A stretch of DNA of 9,380 nt from Verrucomicrobiales bacterium (GTDB lineage: Bacteria; Verrucomicrobiota; Verrucomicrobiia; Verrucomicrobiales; DEV007): NCBI GenBank assembly GCA_023253615.1, contig JALRFZ010000766.1:1-9380 (forward strand). The letters are read 5' to 3'. The notes under the pieces are model-generated. The model was given only the letters and a program-made list of their open reading frames with translations, was not told the DNA's origin and searched no databases. The translations under genes were made by a program, and so were the position numbers. Positions 1 through 7,427 of this stretch are shown piece by piece (within the stretch, counting starts at the first letter, position 1; every line of letters starts with the position of its first letter).

Positions 1-7
1 CCGGGTC

Positions 8-1267
8 ATGCCCGCCAAGTCCAAGCTCCGTTTCGCCGCGATCGGCTGCCACCACATGGGATGGAAGGATGTCTCGACGATCGGCGCGCATCCGCGGGTC
101 GAGATGGTCGCCTTCTGCGATGTCGACTCCCGCCATCTCGAAAGGGCCGCCAAACAATGGCCGGGACGGCCGATGTTCGATGACTTCCGCGTTCTCTTCG
201 ACAAGATGGCGGGCGGGATCGACGCGGTGAACATCACCGTGCCGGATCACAGCCATGCCGTCATCGCCCAGGAGGCGATGCGTCGCGGGATCCACGTGTA
301 TTGCCAGAAGCCGCTCACGCACACGGTGTGGGAGGCCCGCCAGCTCGCCGCGCTCGCGAAGAAATCGGGCGTGGTCACCCGGATGGGGAACCAGATCCAT
401 TCCGAGTTCCAATACCGCGTCGCGAAACTCATCGTGCAGCAGGACAAGAAGATCGGCAAGGTGAAGGAGGTCCACACCTGGATCAGCGCGGCCGGTCACG
501 GACGCTCGGGCATGCTCGACCGGCCCGCGAATCCCTCGCCTCCGCCCCGCGAGGTGAATTGGGATGTCTGGCTCGGTCCGGCCGCGGCCCGCGAATTCGG
601 AGGCGAGCGCATCTACCATCCCTTCGCGTGGCGCGATTGGCAGGATTTCGGATCGGGCTCGATCGGCGACAACGGCTGCCACCTTCTCGATCCGCTCTAC
701 ACGGCGCTCGATCTCACCCATCCGCTGTCCGTCACCTGCGATCACAGCGGCATGAACGACGAGGTCTGGCCGGCGCAGGAGAGCATCACCTACGTCTATC
801 CCGGCACGCCCCACACCGAGGGCGGAACCCTCCCCATCCACTGGCATGACGGCGGCAGACGCCCGAACTGGAGCTACGCGGGCGTGCCGCCCGCGGCCAC
901 GATGATCCAGCCCGCCTCCCTCCTCGTCGGCACCGAAGGGTATCTGCTGCTGCCGCACTGGGGCACGCCGAAACTTTATCCCGAAGCCGATTTCGCCGGC
1001 TACGGGTTGCCCGATCCGGGGCCCGCCCATCATTGGCACGACTGGGTCGATGCCTGCCTCGCGGGCGACACGGGCCTCTCCGACAGCTTCGCCTACGCGG
1101 GGCCCCTCACCGAGGCCGTGCAGCTCGGCAATGTCGCGGCGCGCTTTCCGCGCCGGACCCTCGAATGGGATCCGGCGGCGCTGTCGATCACGAATCTGCC
1201 CGAGGCGAATCCGTACCTGACCAAATCCTATCGCGAGGGATGGGAGGTGGAGAAAGCCGACGCTTGA
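8..1267 (+). CDS. Gfo/Idh/MocA family NAD(P)-dependent oxidoreductase (5' end probably outside window)
   Basis: The protein has an N-terminal Rossmann domain and a C-terminal alpha/beta domain, as in dehydrogenases of sugars, inositols and their derivatives. Numbered from the ATG at 8, the nucleotide loop is G13-C-H-H-M-G18, so the middle glycine of GxGxxG is replaced by histidine. The acidic residue after strand 2 is D38. The family's catalytic 'E/QKP' appears as QKP at 100-102 (K101), and the substrate-site signature is GDNGCHLLD at 220-228 (H225). The last 190 residues resemble the C-terminal domain of PVC-group and Bacteroidetes members. The frame stays open upstream to base 2 and the ATG lies only 7 bp from the edge. 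Relatives often carry a Tat signal before the Rossmann domain, so the true start may lie outside. It ends 6 bp before the convergent isomerase gene. The family is secure; the substrate is unknown. Confidence 0.9.
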   Translation: MPAKSKLRFAAIGCHHMGWKDVSTIGAHPRVEMVAFCDVDSRHLERAAKQWPGRPMFDDFRVLFDKMAGGIDAVNITVPDHSHAVIAQEAMRRGIHVYCQKPLTHTVWEARQLAALAKKSGVVTRMGNQIHSEFQYRVAKLIVQQDKKIGKVKEVHTWISAAGHGRSGMLDRPANPSPPPREVNWDVWLGPAAAREFGGERIYHPFAWRDWQDFGSGSIGDNGCHLLDPLYTALDLTHPLSVTCDHSGMNDEVWPAQESITYVYPGTPHTEGGTLPIHWHDGGRRPNWSYAGVPPAATMIQPASLLVGTEGYLLLPHWGTPKLYPEADFAGYGLPDPGPAHHWHDWVDACLAGDTGLSDSFAYAGPLTEAVQLGNVAARFPRRTLEWDPAALSITNLPEANPYLTKSYREGWEVEKADA

Positions 1268-1273
1268 CCAGCC

Positions 1274-2128
1274 TCACGGCTTCCACGCCTTGATGAAGTC
1301 GATGCATTTCGTCACTTCGGGCAGGGAGTTTTCCCAGTTGTGCTCGTATTCGATCGAGGCGGGACCGGAGAAACCCTGGGCCTTCAGCTCGGCGAGGATC
1401 GCGGGCATGTCGGCGGCACCGGTGCCGTAGGGCACGTCGTGCACGCCCTTGCCGAAGCCGTTGAGGTCCTTCAGGTGGCTGCTGACGATGCGTCCCTTGA
1501 GGATGCGGAGGCAATCGACCGGCTTGAGATCGCTGCGCATCCAGTGGCCGGTATCGGCGCAGGCCCCGATGCGGGGATCGCGGTCCTTCACGAGCTCCAT
1601 GATGTAGTTCGGATCCCACACCTTGTAGTTGGGATCGTTCTCGCGGCGCGGGTGGTTGTGGAAGCCGACGATGATGTCGTATTCCTTCACGAGCTTCTCG
1701 AAGGTGTCGAGGGCGTCGGTCGATTCGGTGTTGATGACGCGGATGCCCATCGTCTTGCAGAATTCGAAGACCTTGCGGCATTCGGCTTCATCCTTGCTCA
1801 GACCCACGACGCCGTAGGCGACGGCCAGGATGCCATGTCCGGCGAGTTTGGCTTTCACCTTCGCGAGGGTCTCGGCGGACGCGTGGTGATCGAACTTCGT
1901 CCCGGGCTCGGCCGGCGAGAGTTTCTGGCCGGGATAGAGCTCGATCACCTTCGCGCCGGCGGCGGCGGTCTTCTCGATGGCCTCGAAGAGGGTGAAGCGG
2001 TTGAAGGTGTAGGCCTGGCAACCGATCGCGATGCCGTTGATGCGGTGCGGGTCCGGGATGGGCTCCGCGGCGCGGAGGCCGGAGAGCGGGGAGAGAACGA
2101 GGGCGAGGGTGAGCAGGGTGTTTTTCAT
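1274..2128 (-). CDS. secreted sugar phosphate isomerase/epimerase-like TIM barrel
   Basis: This 284-residue protein belongs to the xylose-isomerase-like TIM-barrel superfamily (AP_endonuc_2 fold), whose members isomerise or epimerise sugars, or act as lyases, with one divalent metal. Candidate metal ligands fall in the usual order: E135 (NTES), D192 and H195 in DTGH, H218 (SSHLKD), and E260 or E262 (SIEYEH). The GFHNH segment at 155-159 is also typical. The ATG at 2128 is preferred because it starts a clean signal peptide: MKN, a hydrophobic stretch at 4-18, then a likely cleavage after LRA at 20. The frame stays open to an ATG at 2176, but that would put 16 unrelated residues before the signal. 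The protein is therefore probably exported, perhaps to act with a secreted Gfo/Idh partner such as the gene facing it at 8-1267. No Shine-Dalgarno is seen. The reaction and substrate are unknown. Confidence 0.88.
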   Translation of the reverse strand: MKNTLLTLALVLSPLSGLRAAEPIPDPHRINGIAIGCQAYTFNRFTLFEAIEKTAAAGAKVIELYPGQKLSPAEPGTKFDHHASAETLAKVKAKLAGHGILAVAYGVVGLSKDEAECRKVFEFCKTMGIRVINTESTDALDTFEKLVKEYDIIVGFHNHPRRENDPNYKVWDPNYIMELVKDRDPRIGACADTGHWMRSDLKPVDCLRILKGRIVSSHLKDLNGFGKGVHDVPYGTGAADMPAILAELKAQGFSGPASIEYEHNWENSLPEVTKCIDFIKAWKP

Positions 2129-2274
2129 GGAGATCATCGGACGGGCGGGAAGATAGCCCATTCCATCCGGCACCAATGGCCGTGAAAAAGACGAAATTCC
2201 CTCTCGACAAAAAAGGGCGGAATCGTTCTCCTTGGTGGGTCTGTCAGGATGAACCGCAACTCCCCCTGTCGCCG

Positions 2275-3000
2275 ATGAACTGGCCGCTCTCGATCCTGGT
2301 CGGATTCCTCAGTGGAATCGCGGGCCTGTTTTCCGCGGGCTGGGCCGCCTCCCTGCACGGGGGCTGGCACCAGGTCTCCACCCGCGAGGGCAATCTCGGC
2401 TACTTCATCATCCTCATGGCCTTGCTGGGGGGCATCGCCTTTTTCATCGCGGGCCTCGTCATCGCGCGGATCCTCGCGGCGGGTGGCGAGGCGGGTTTTG
2501 TAAAGACGCTCGGTCTCGCGCTCGCGCTGGTCGTGGTGATCACGGGCGCGGCGATGGGGCTCAGCCGCGTCACCGCGGACATACCGCCGACGCGCGAAGG
2601 CCGCGGCCTTGTCCTCGAAGTCGAGTTCCGTCTGCCCGAGGGCGCCGTTTCCCCCGGAGAGTTGGCCGGCGATCCGCGCTGTGAGCTCGGCGTCGTCTCG
2701 GGCGGAGTGCGGCGATCGTCGCAATGGGGAAGGTTGCGGCCGGATCTGGCGCGCGAGGAAGAGGGCCGCTGGATCGTGCCGGCGACCTTTGATTTGTATA
2801 CCTCCAGCCCCGACCGGATCATCGACGCCTCGATCGGAGAGGTGGATCTCGGGAAATTCCTGGTCCCCATGCCCTCGCGGCCGGGTGCGGAGTTCGAGAC
2901 CTGGAGCTCGTGGAAACCCCAGCCGCGGGAAGGCGACCCTGTCTGGCCGCCGACCAAACCCTCTTTCCGCTTCCGGGTGGTGAAACAATCCGAGCCGTGA
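2275..3000 (+). CDS. hypothetical protein with three membrane helices and a C-terminal soluble domain
   Basis: I do not recognise a named family. From the ATG at 2275 the protein has 241 residues. Hydrophobic segments at about 5-25, 42-68 and 76-97 look like three membrane helices. A soluble, beta-rich domain of about 135 residues follows, beginning near DIPPT (102-106) and LVLEVEFRLPEG (112-123) and containing several tryptophans near the end. The frame is open from an ATG at 2176, but those 33 extra residues are basic and non-hydrophobic and look unlike a protein N terminus, so the later start is chosen; neither start has a Shine-Dalgarno. The gene is divergent from the isomerase (146 bp between starts), so a promoter is expected there, though no convincing boxes are visible. 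Its stop overlaps the next start as ATGA, which implies co-translation with the HEAT-like gene. Confidence 0.72.
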   Translation: MNWPLSILVGFLSGIAGLFSAGWAASLHGGWHQVSTREGNLGYFIILMALLGGIAFFIAGLVIARILAAGGEAGFVKTLGLALALVVVITGAAMGLSRVTADIPPTREGRGLVLEVEFRLPEGAVSPGELAGDPRCELGVVSGGVRRSSQWGRLRPDLAREEEGRWIVPATFDLYTSSPDRIIDASIGEVDLGKFLVPMPSRPGAEFETWSSWKPQPREGDPVWPPTKPSFRFRVVKQSEP

Positions 3001-3392
3001 TGTCCGACCTCGTCGAGCGTTTTTCCGGGAGTCTCGTGATGAACCACGACCGCTGGCGCGACGGCGAGGGTTACGCGCTGGGTCTGCTCGATGAAGCGAC
3101 GGAGGAGGAACGGGCCGCGATCGAAAGTTTGATCCTCTCCCGCGCGGTGCGCGATTGGCGCGACGTCGAAGCGCTCGCGGTGTTGGGTACGGAAGCGGCG
3201 CGGAAGAAGCTGCGCGAGGCTTACGAAAGTGGCGATGCCGCGATCCGCCCCGCTCTCGTGATGCACGCGGCGGATCACCTCACCGAAGAGGAGGCCTGCG
3301 GTGTGCTCCTGCCCATTCTGAAAGAAAAGGGCATCCACGATGGTCTGACGGGTGCCTTGCTCGTGATCGAGGATTTCATCCCGCCCCGGTGA
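3000..3392 (+). CDS. HEAT-like repeat protein, N-terminal part of a frameshifted gene
   Basis: The reading frame starts at the ATG that overlaps the previous stop (ATGA) and encodes 130 residues before a TGA. It contains the signatures DGEGYALGL (21-29), RDWRDVEAL (51-59), two or three amphipathic helix pairs, and DGLTGAL (114-120). These match my recollection of a family of bacterial HEAT-repeat proteins of about 190-200 residues with unknown function, presumably protein-binding scaffolds. The frame ends abruptly after DFIPPR, while the missing C-terminal half continues at once in the -1 frame (3389-3601). One extra C in the run at 3384-3387 would give FIPPPVIGALLDAA and fuse the two frames into about 201 residues. 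The full-length protein is probably the ancestral or real product. Either the gene is inactivated, or the base is a sequencing error, or the two halves are made separately. Confidence 0.7.
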   Translation: MSDLVERFSGSLVMNHDRWRDGEGYALGLLDEATEEERAAIESLILSRAVRDWRDVEALAVLGTEAARKKLREAYESGDAAIRPALVMHAADHLTEEEACGVLLPILKEKGIHDGLTGALLVIEDFIPPR

Positions 3393-3601
3393 TCGGGGCT
3401 CTGCTCGATGCCGCCCGCGATCGCGAGGGTCCCGTTGCGATCGCGTGTGCCGCGATGTTGCTCTACCTGCATGGGCTGGCCTCGTCGCCGCATGGCTTCG
3501 ATGACCGGCCTTTCCTGCTGCGCTTCCTTGAGGCGTCGGAGCGTGCCGCGGCCCATGACGAACTCCGCGCGAGGATCGCCGACGCGATGGTGAAACCCTG
3601 A
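3389..3601 (+). pseudogene. C-terminal remainder of the HEAT-like protein, shifted to the -1 frame
   Basis: The stretch reads as about 70 codons (starting VIGALLDAARDREGP, ending MVKP) with no ATG near its beginning; the first possible start is a GTG at 3389 that overlaps the upstream TGA as GTGA. Its content is what the family has after the position where the upstream frame breaks: an AMLLYLHG helix, then DDRPFLLRFL, then a final helix DELRARIADAM. This is good evidence for one gene split by a 1-base indel rather than two genes. Translation by coupling at GTGA or by -1 slippage on the C run is possible, but no typical slippery heptamer or downstream stem is evident. The next gene starts 18 bp later. 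Confidence 0.65.
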
Positions 3602-3619
3602 CATTCCTCCCCAAACACC

Positions 3620-4081
3620 ATGGACGATCTGCCAGCCCTGACCCGCTACCTCCTCGGCGCGCTCGTCCTCGCGGGCCTCTTCGCGGCCGTCCTTTACGGC
3701 GATTCGCGCCGCGAGCGGGGATTGCGCACCTGGGTGGGAAAGCGGCTCGAGGCGCGGCTCCACTGGCCGCTGGATCTCGACGAGGATCCCGCCGCACCGC
3801 TGCCGGCCCTCGCCGAAGCCACCTTGGGCCGGGCGCCGCTCGCATGGGGGGCGGCCGTGCGGATCGAGCGATCGACGGAGCAGATCTGGTTCTTCGAATG
3901 CCGCACCACCCTCCCGGGCCGCCAGTCGGCCGACTGGTTCACAATCGTGGCGCGGGGACCTTTGGAGAATGCGGACGATCCCGCGGGATGGAGATGCCAC
4001 CTCGTCGACGAGGTCTTGGGCGACGACCTGCTCTCCGGAGAGCTTGCCCGGATCGACTCCCCCGCGGAGCCCGCCGATTGA
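3620..4081 (+). CDS. hypothetical single-pass membrane protein
   Basis: The 153-residue product is not recognised. A hydrophobic helix at about 9-27 (YLLGALVLAGLFAAVLYG) is followed by a basic stretch, DSRRERGLR, which suggests that the C-terminal region is cytoplasmic by the positive-inside rule. That region, about 120 residues, has alternating hydrophobic strands (VRIERS, IWFFECRT, DWFTIVARG) and an acidic tail. It starts 18 bp after the HEAT-like gene and reads in the same direction, so the three genes from 2275 to 4081 are probably one transcript. The ATG is chosen because it is the first in frame and directly precedes the membrane helix; no Shine-Dalgarno is visible. It ends 1 bp before the convergent SGNH gene, without room for a terminator between them. 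Confidence 0.68.
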   Translation: MDDLPALTRYLLGALVLAGLFAAVLYGDSRRERGLRTWVGKRLEARLHWPLDLDEDPAAPLPALAEATLGRAPLAWGAAVRIERSTEQIWFFECRTTLPGRQSADWFTIVARGPLENADDPAGWRCHLVDEVLGDDLLSGELARIDSPAEPAD

Positions 4082-4082
4082 A

Positions 4083-5603
4083 TCAAAAAGCACGTTCCCC
4101 GGCCAGATCCGTCGAGACGAAGATCGGCGCGAGGAGGTCGTCGAAGTCATTGAACTGCGTCATCGTACCGACGGGCTTGCCGAGAGGATGTTCGGCGAGC
4201 GGGCAGATCCGCATCACAAAGGTGTCACCGATCCGGCGAGAGGCGACCTTCGTGGCGCGGGGGCCGCGGCCGTCGTTGTGGACCGCCCAGTGCAGGACGT
4301 GGATGGAAGGCTCGCCCTTCGAAAAATCGACCGGCAGTCCGAATTCGAGGAGCTGGGGCAAATGGACGGTGGGCTGGCGCAGACGGTAGCGGTAGACGCA
4401 GAACGCATCGGTGTAGGGCAAGGTGGAGATGTCGCCCGGATCGGATTTGGCGACGAGCTCGAACTCCGCCTCGAAGACCCGGAGGGGAGCAGGCTCCGCC
4501 CCGGGGACCAAGCCGGGGGCGGGAGCCGGGAGACCGTGGGACGGAGCCGGTGGCACCGGCACGGCGACCGGGAGGGGCGGTGAGGCCGCAAGCGGAGAGG
4601 CGGTCCGCGGCAGCATGCCGGTGCGGCGCCAATGGTCGATGCGGGAGGCCGCCCAGGATCCCGCGGCGATGCCCCAGGCCCGGCCCGCCTCGTCGGCGGG
4701 GTGTTCGCCATCGCCCGGCGTTCCTTCCGGGATGGGGCAGACGGCACGGCTGTCGAAGAAGACATCGATCCCCTGGGCCGCGCCGGTGGTGGAAAGGGCG
4801 GCCCGCAGCGTCGTCACCGCGCGCTCCTGGAAGGCGGGATCCTTCACGTCGTCACGAGCATCGGGCGGCCCGATCCAGAGGATTTTCGCCCCGCGTCCGG
4901 CGGCCTGGCGGAGACTCGTGTCGATGAGGCCGAGGATGCCGGCGGTGTAGTCGCCCGCGAGATCCTCCTCGAAGTTGGTCCCGGCCTGGATGATGAAAAC
5001 ATCGGGGTCGTAGCTCGCGACGTAGTCGGTGATGGAGCGCGGTGCCATCGAGACCTCGTTCCAGCGTCCGCAGGCTTCGGGCGAGGCGGCGGGTTCGTAG
5101 AGGCGGGTCAGCACGGGTGAGGTCCATTTCCCCTGCCAGTAGTAGGGAGTCCCGTTTTTCACCCCGTGAAAGAGCACCTCGTGTCCGGCGGCGACGAGCG
5201 ATTTCTGCAGTTCGATCCCGAAAGGCAGGAGGCTCTGGGAATCCCCGAGGACGAAGACGCGGAGCTGACCGGCCCGGCCGCGGGGGACCGACGCCAGGCC
5301 CGCGGACGGGGAGGCGGGCAGGTGGGTCTGATAGGCGGCGGGTGGAGAAGACGGGGCGGGGACGGACGGCTCGACCGGGGTGGCCCGGAGCGCCTCTTTC
5401 TTTTTCGGCGAAAAGATCGATGAAAACGGCTTCGCCCGGGGAGGATTAGCCGTCTTCTCCTGGCGCTCGGCGCGTTTCTGGAAAAGGCCTCCGGCCGCCA
5501 CCGGGAGAGGTCCGGATGCAGGCACGAGGAAGACCGTCACGATGGCGGGGAGCCACGTGCCGGGAAACAGCCGTCGCAGGGTGGGAAAACGGGAAACGGT
5601 CAT
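4083..5603 (-). CDS. secreted SGNH/GDSL-type hydrolase with proline-rich linker and unassigned C-terminal domain
   Basis: From the ATG at 5603 the protein has 506 residues. A hydrophobic N-terminal segment at about 13-39 acts as signal peptide or anchor, followed by a low-complexity basic and Pro/Ser-rich stretch to about 112. The SGNH domain covers about 114-325: block I is VLGDSQS (118-124, nucleophile S122), block III is QAGTN (206-210), and block V is DGEHP (298-302, with D298 and H301 as the likely Asp-His pair). These enzymes hydrolyse esters, often acetyl groups on glycans or peptidoglycan. A linker very rich in Pro and Ala (about 330-372) joins a domain of about 130 residues containing YTDAFCVYRYRL, HVLHWAVHNDG and FDDLLAPIF, which I cannot assign. 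An in-frame TTG at 5663 is possible but less likely. The gene lies 139 bp downstream of the MFS gene, beyond a GC-rich hairpin, so it may have its own promoter. Confidence 0.82.
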   Translation of the reverse strand: MTVSRFPTLRRLFPGTWLPAIVTVFLVPASGPLPVAAGGLFQKRAERQEKTANPPRAKPFSSIFSPKKKEALRATPVEPSVPAPSSPPAAYQTHLPASPSAGLASVPRGRAGQLRVFVLGDSQSLLPFGIELQKSLVAAGHEVLFHGVKNGTPYYWQGKWTSPVLTRLYEPAASPEACGRWNEVSMAPRSITDYVASYDPDVFIIQAGTNFEEDLAGDYTAGILGLIDTSLRQAAGRGAKILWIGPPDARDDVKDPAFQERAVTTLRAALSTTGAAQGIDVFFDSRAVCPIPEGTPGDGEHPADEAGRAWGIAAGSWAASRIDHWRRTGMLPRTASPLAASPPLPVAVPVPPAPSHGLPAPAPGLVPGAEPAPLRVFEAEFELVAKSDPGDISTLPYTDAFCVYRYRLRQPTVHLPQLLEFGLPVDFSKGEPSIHVLHWAVHNDGRGPRATKVASRRIGDTFVMRICPLAEHPLGKPVGTMTQFNDFDDLLAPIFVSTDLAGERAF

Positions 5604-5659
5604 GTCGTCAGGACCACGGGGACTTGACGAAGATACGGCGGGTTTCAGGCGGATCTTTT

Positions 5660-5691
5660 CCAAAATTTCCCCCGCTCCCCCGGCGCGGGGG
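5660..5691 (-). terminator. possible intrinsic terminator after the MFS gene
   Basis: On the minus strand, a 7-bp perfect GC stem (arms at 5685-5691 and 5669-5675) encloses a 9-nt loop and is followed by AAATTTTGG. It lies about 50 bp past the stop codon of the MFS gene. Alternative pairings exist because the strand has C7 and G5 runs here. The T-run is short and interrupted by A3, so termination may be partial, allowing some read-through into the SGNH gene. Confidence 0.42.
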
Positions 5692-5742
5692 GGCAGGGAA
5701 AGCCACTTGCGCGGATCGCGCTCCCGTGGCGGGGACGTGATC

Positions 5743-7320
5743 TCAGCGCAGGGTGTGCCCTTTCGTCTCGGGGGCGAACCACACGATGATCATGCCGACG
5801 AGGTAGATGCACGAGAGGGTCGTGAAGGCATTCGCCTCGATCTGGAGCTGCATCAGCCGTTTCGCGTCGCCCTCGAGCGCGAGCGCCTTGCCCGATCCGA
5901 AGAAGGCGAGGAGGTTCACGAACTGGAGCGACCCGATCGCCGCGATGATGCGTCCGAAATTGAAACAGAAGCCCTGACCGGTCGCCCGCACCGAGGTGGG
6001 GAAGAGCTCGGGGAAATAGAGCGGGAAGAATCCATAGAAAGTCGCGGTGAGGCCCCCGAGGAGGAACGCGGTGACGAACACCCGGGTCGGCACCTCCGTG
6101 CCCTCGAACGATTCGTTGGATTGGAAGAAGACGACCGCCGCCCCGAGGGCGAGGAGGCAGAGGAGGAAATAGGTGACCCGGCGTCCGAGTCGGTCGGCCA
6201 CGAGCGGGGCGATCATCGAGAAGAGGATCGCGCCGAGGGCGGTGGAGATCACGACATACTCGATCAGGTTCGCCGCCGTGCCGTTGGGCGAGAGGAAGGA
6301 GGCCCACTTCGCGGCCTGCTGGGTCGATCCCCAGGTGCCCATGAGGGCGACGGAGGCGAGGGCGGTGCCGAAGAGGAGATTGCGCATCACCGTCGAGCGC
6401 TCGTGCGACTCGACCTTGCCGCTGCCATGGGCACGTCCGAGATAACGGCGCACCGGGAGGAGGTATCCCCACAGCACCACTACCATGCCGACGAGCGTGG
6501 CGGGGATGGCGACGACATTGCCGACCTTCGCGAAGAGGGCCGGAGACCAGATCGCGATGATCCCGAGCGCGACCACCGCCGCGACGAGCACGCCGAGGAG
6601 ATCCTTCGTCGCCCAGTGCGAGGTGCCGCCCGAGGCTTTTTCCTCCTCCCACTTGTGCGATTCCGGCACGAAGAGCCGGATGAAAAAGACGATCACCGCC
6701 GGGAAGGTGCCGCTGATGGCGAGGAAGCGCCAGCCGCGGTTGTGGAGGAGGTAGTCGGCCGTCTCCCCGCTGATGCCGATGGACTGCATCCAGCCTGCCA
6801 CGGTATCGAGACTGGCGTTGAGATAGAGGCTCAGCATCCCGGTGAGGAGGAAGCCGATGTTGGCCGCCGCCCCGATCATGCCGGCGACCCAGGCCCGGTT
6901 TTTCGAACCCCACACTTCATTCACCAGCGCGACGCCGAGCGCCCATTCGCCACCCATCCCGAGCGAGGCGATGAAGCGCAGGGCCGCGAATTGCCAGGCC
7001 TCCGTGACGAAACCGCAGAGACCGGTGAAGAGCGCGAAGGTGATGATCGCCATCGCCATCGCCTTGACCCGTCCCAGCTTGTCGCCGAGCCATCCGAAGA
7101 GCACGCCGCCGGTGGCCGCGCCGACGAGGAAGACCGCGATGATGATCGTGAACCACTGCCCCTGCTCCGCCGCCGTGGATCCGGGGAGGAGGTCCTGCAG
7201 GGCGGGACGTCCGATCAGGGGGAAAAGCCCCATCTCGAATCCGTCGAAGAGCCAGCCGAGGAAGGCGGCGAGGAGTGCGGCGTGGGCGCCGCGGCGCGAG
7301 GGGGGAGTGGGAGTCGTCAT
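5743..7320 (-). CDS. major facilitator superfamily transporter (sugar/acid:H+ symporter type)
   Basis: The 525-residue integral membrane protein has about 12 predicted helices, as in the sugar porter and aromatic-acid symporter branches of the MFS. Visible signatures are DGFEMGLF in helix 1 (26-33), motif A between helices 2 and 3 (G76-WLGDKLGR-84) with its second-half copy ADRLGRR (375-381), GMGGEW in helix 4 (121-126), PESHKW at the end of helix 6 (219-224), and PETKGHTL at the C terminus (517-524). It probably imports a small organic solute, a sugar or organic acid, with protons. The central loop and the loop after helix 4 are longer than usual. The start at 7320 directly precedes the first helix. 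The oxidoreductase gene upstream is 107 bp away on the same strand; co-transcription is likely and suggests that the substrate feeds that enzyme. Confidence 0.92.
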   Translation of the reverse strand: MTTPTPPSRRGAHAALLAAFLGWLFDGFEMGLFPLIGRPALQDLLPGSTAAEQGQWFTIIIAVFLVGAATGGVLFGWLGDKLGRVKAMAMAIITFALFTGLCGFVTEAWQFAALRFIASLGMGGEWALGVALVNEVWGSKNRAWVAGMIGAAANIGFLLTGMLSLYLNASLDTVAGWMQSIGISGETADYLLHNRGWRFLAISGTFPAVIVFFIRLFVPESHKWEEEKASGGTSHWATKDLLGVLVAAVVALGIIAIWSPALFAKVGNVVAIPATLVGMVVVLWGYLLPVRRYLGRAHGSGKVESHERSTVMRNLLFGTALASVALMGTWGSTQQAAKWASFLSPNGTAANLIEYVVISTALGAILFSMIAPLVADRLGRRVTYFLLCLLALGAAVVFFQSNESFEGTEVPTRVFVTAFLLGGLTATFYGFFPLYFPELFPTSVRATGQGFCFNFGRIIAAIGSLQFVNLLAFFGSGKALALEGDAKRLMQLQIEANAFTTLSCIYLVGMIIVWFAPETKGHTLR

Positions 7321-7427
7321 GTCTGGAAAAAAGCGGTCGGATCTCGGACGGACGGGAGTATGAGCGCATCCCGTCGCGCTTGGCCAATGAAAAGACGGCA
7401 GAATCGCGCGATGCCGGATTTCCCGGT

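Noticed and set aside
2140..2175. Possible promoter for the isomerase (TTGGTG and TATCTT on the minus strand)
   Set aside because: The -35 matches only three positions and the spacer is 15 bases, so it is not convincing.
1340..2185. Long open frame on the plus strand opposite the isomerase
   Set aside because: The minus strand holds a signal peptide and metal-site motifs; the plus frame is low-complexity and a shadow of GC-rich codon use.
7357..7387. Possible promoter before the MFS gene (TTGGCC and CATACT on the minus strand)
   Set aside because: The spacing of 19 bases is at the limit and both boxes are weak matches; in this GC content such pairs occur by chance.
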